Both the position numbers and the translations under genes were made by a program. From positions 1 to 64,000 of the forward strand of contig RFQZ01000009.1 in NCBI GenBank assembly GCA_009924735.1: a stretch of DNA of 64,000 bases. The letters run 5' to 3'. This stretch comes from Flavobacteriia bacterium (GTDB taxonomy: Bacteria > Bacteroidota > Bacteroidia > Flavobacteriales_D > Crocinitomicaceae). The notes beneath the pieces were generated by a model. It did no database searches. It was not told the origin of the DNA and worked only from the letters and a program-made list of their open reading frames with translations. This document shows, one piece after another, positions 62,563-64,000 of the stretch; position 1 is the first letter of the stretch; the number at the start of each line of letters is the position of its first letter.

Positions 62563-64000
62563 TTAATAATAGATTGCCCGACGAACCTTACTCACGTATT
62601 TCGCTAGTCGGATCACTTGTTTTGTGTAGCCAAATTCATTGTCATACCATGTATACAAAACGATGTTCTTCCCATTCTTTGAAACGATGGTGGCATTGGA
62701 ATCAAATACAGAGCAACAGGTATTGCCAATAATGTCTGAAGATACCATTTCTGGGTCAAATGAGTAATATATTTGATTCACCAAATCACCATTTAAGGCT
62801 GCATTTTTAATGGTTTCGTTGATGCTCTCAAGGGTGGTTTCTTTTTCAATCTCTAGGCTTAAGATGGCCAAAGACCCATTGGGCGTCGGTACGCGAACTG
62901 CATTGGCAGTCAGCTTATCTTGAAGGGAAGGGATTACTTTTGTAACTGCATTTCCAGCCCCTGTAGAAGTGATTACCATGTTGATCGCTGCAGACCTTCC
63001 TCTACGTACTTTTTTATGCATATTGTCCAAAAGATTTTGGTCGTTGGTATATGCGTGAACCGTTTCGATGTGTCCTTTAACTACGCCAAATTTGTCGTTC
63101 ACCACTTTCAGTATTGGACTGATTGCATTGGTTGTACAAGAAGCGGCAGAATATATTTTTTCATTTTCCAAATCCAAGGTTCCTTGGTTGATTCCAAAAA
63201 CGATGTTAGGGATTTCTTTTCCAGGAGCTGTTAATATGACCCTTGAAACACCTTTGGATTGAAGGTGGCGACTAAGCGCCGTTTTGTCTGTAAAAACACC
63301 TGTATTGTCAATTACCAGCGCGTTTTCAATTCCATAAAGGGTGTAATCAATTTGTTCGGGAGCAGATGCTTCAATCATATGCACCACTTGTCCATTGATG
63401 ATTAAACATTTGTTTTCAAAATCAGCATTTACGGTTCCTTTGAATGCACCATGCACGGAGTCGTTGCTAAGCAAAGAAGCACGTTTGATGATTTCTTTTT
63501 CAGAAGCGCCACGGGTGACAATGGCTCTCAAGCGCAGTTGCTGTCCTTTTCCGGCTTGGCGAATAAGTTCTCTCGCAGCGAGTCTTCCAATCCTACCAAA
63601 TCCATATAAAATCACGTCGCGTGGATTGAGTTCTCTGGAGGATTCAAATTGGAATCCTTTAAGTTTGCTTTGAAGGAAATCAGACTTAGAAGTTTCCTTG
63701 GCTTCATTTTGCCATTCATTGGCAAGTTTCCCGATGTCTAATTTTGCAGGAGCGAGGTCCATTTTGGCAATTTCACTTGCGATTTCCGAGGTGGTGAAAA
63801 TATCGATGGGTTTGTTTACCACTTTCGCCGCATAATCGTGAAGGTTCAAGATTTCGGAGATGGTAATGTCAATGAGGTGGTTTCTGAATAGCACCAGTTC
63901 AATTCCTTTTTCATAGAGTAATTCACCGACCTTAGATTGGAGTTTTACGGCTTCTCTTTCTTGTTCTATGTGATTTTTAAGTGCTTGTTCGTAACCGAGT
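62563..64000 (-). CDS. Glyceraldehyde-3-phosphate dehydrogenase, long form with N-terminal extension; continues past the window end
   Basis: VILYGFGRIGRLAARELI, YSAASCTTNAISPILKVV, HAYTNDQNLLDNMHKKVRRGRSAAINMV, WYDNEFGYTKQVIRLAKYV. Frame stays open upstream of 63894 to 64000 (...LGYEQALKNHIEQEREAVKLQSKVGELLYEKGIELVLFRNHL). Confidence 0.93.
   Translation of the reverse strand, partial: LGYEQALKNHIEQEREAVKLQSKVGELLYEKGIELVLFRNHLIDITISEILNLHDYAAKVVNKPIDIFTTSEIASEIAKMDLAPAKLDIGKLANEWQNEAKETSKSDFLQSKLKGFQFESSRELNPRDVILYGFGRIGRLAARELIRQAGKGQQLRLRAIVTRGASEKEIIKRASLLSNDSVHGAFKGTVNADFENKCLIINGQVVHMIEASAPEQIDYTLYGIENALVIDNTGVFTDKTALSRHLQSKGVSRVILTAPGKEIPNIVFGINQGTLDLENEKIYSAASCTTNAISPILKVVNDKFGVVKGHIETVHAYTNDQNLLDNMHKKVRRGRSAAINMVITSTGAGNAVTKVIPSLQDKLTANAVRVPTPNGSLAILSLEIEKETTLESINETIKNAALNGDLVNQIYYSFDPEMVSSDIIGNTCCSVFDSNATIVSKNGKNIVLYTWYDNEFGYTKQVIRLAKYVSKVRRAIYY

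Noticed and set aside
1-64000. Mobile elements, phage, toxin-antitoxin or defence islands
   Set aside because: No transposase, integrase, capsid, restriction or TA-like proteins recognised in any ORF. The only foreign-looking DNA is the first ~847 bp, better explained as a chimera.

Overview
The window is almost entirely Bacteroidota (Flavobacteriales-like) chromosomal DNA. It has type IX secretion/gliding-type proteins, TAnnTTTG-type -7 boxes and Bacteroidota synteny blocks (DUF1599/folP, BT_3928-like DoxX, tpiA; coaD, rsmD, DUF3822, RecD-like; TPR, gyrA). The first ~847 bp look actinobacterial (PMT-family mannosyltransferase head-to-head with rsmI), joined abruptly to a truncated acyltransferase. 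This is probably an assembly chimera. The dominant object is a 14-kb gene (CDS about 5616-19616) for a T9SS type-B secreted adhesin of about 4,670 aa. It carries 31 PKD-like modules, about 9 classical PKD domains and a CHU_C sorting domain. The PKD-like modules form a higher-order repeat: five module subtypes recur in fixed order with a period of 1419-1431 bp, and the internal spacing is also conserved. Within it, 8895-10997 encodes 701 residues with a single charged residue. Other points: clpC carries an internal deletion plus frameshift; a 29-bp promoter-region sequence is repeated upstream of glnN and a small ORF; a 17 x 42-bp in-frame repeat lies in a 1,814-aa SPOR/TPR protein; a dihydroorotase homologue has lost its metal-ligand histidines; and several start-to-start gene pairs are extremely compact. 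I recognised no rRNA, tRNA, CRISPR array or transposase. All family assignments come from reading the translations, with no database search.
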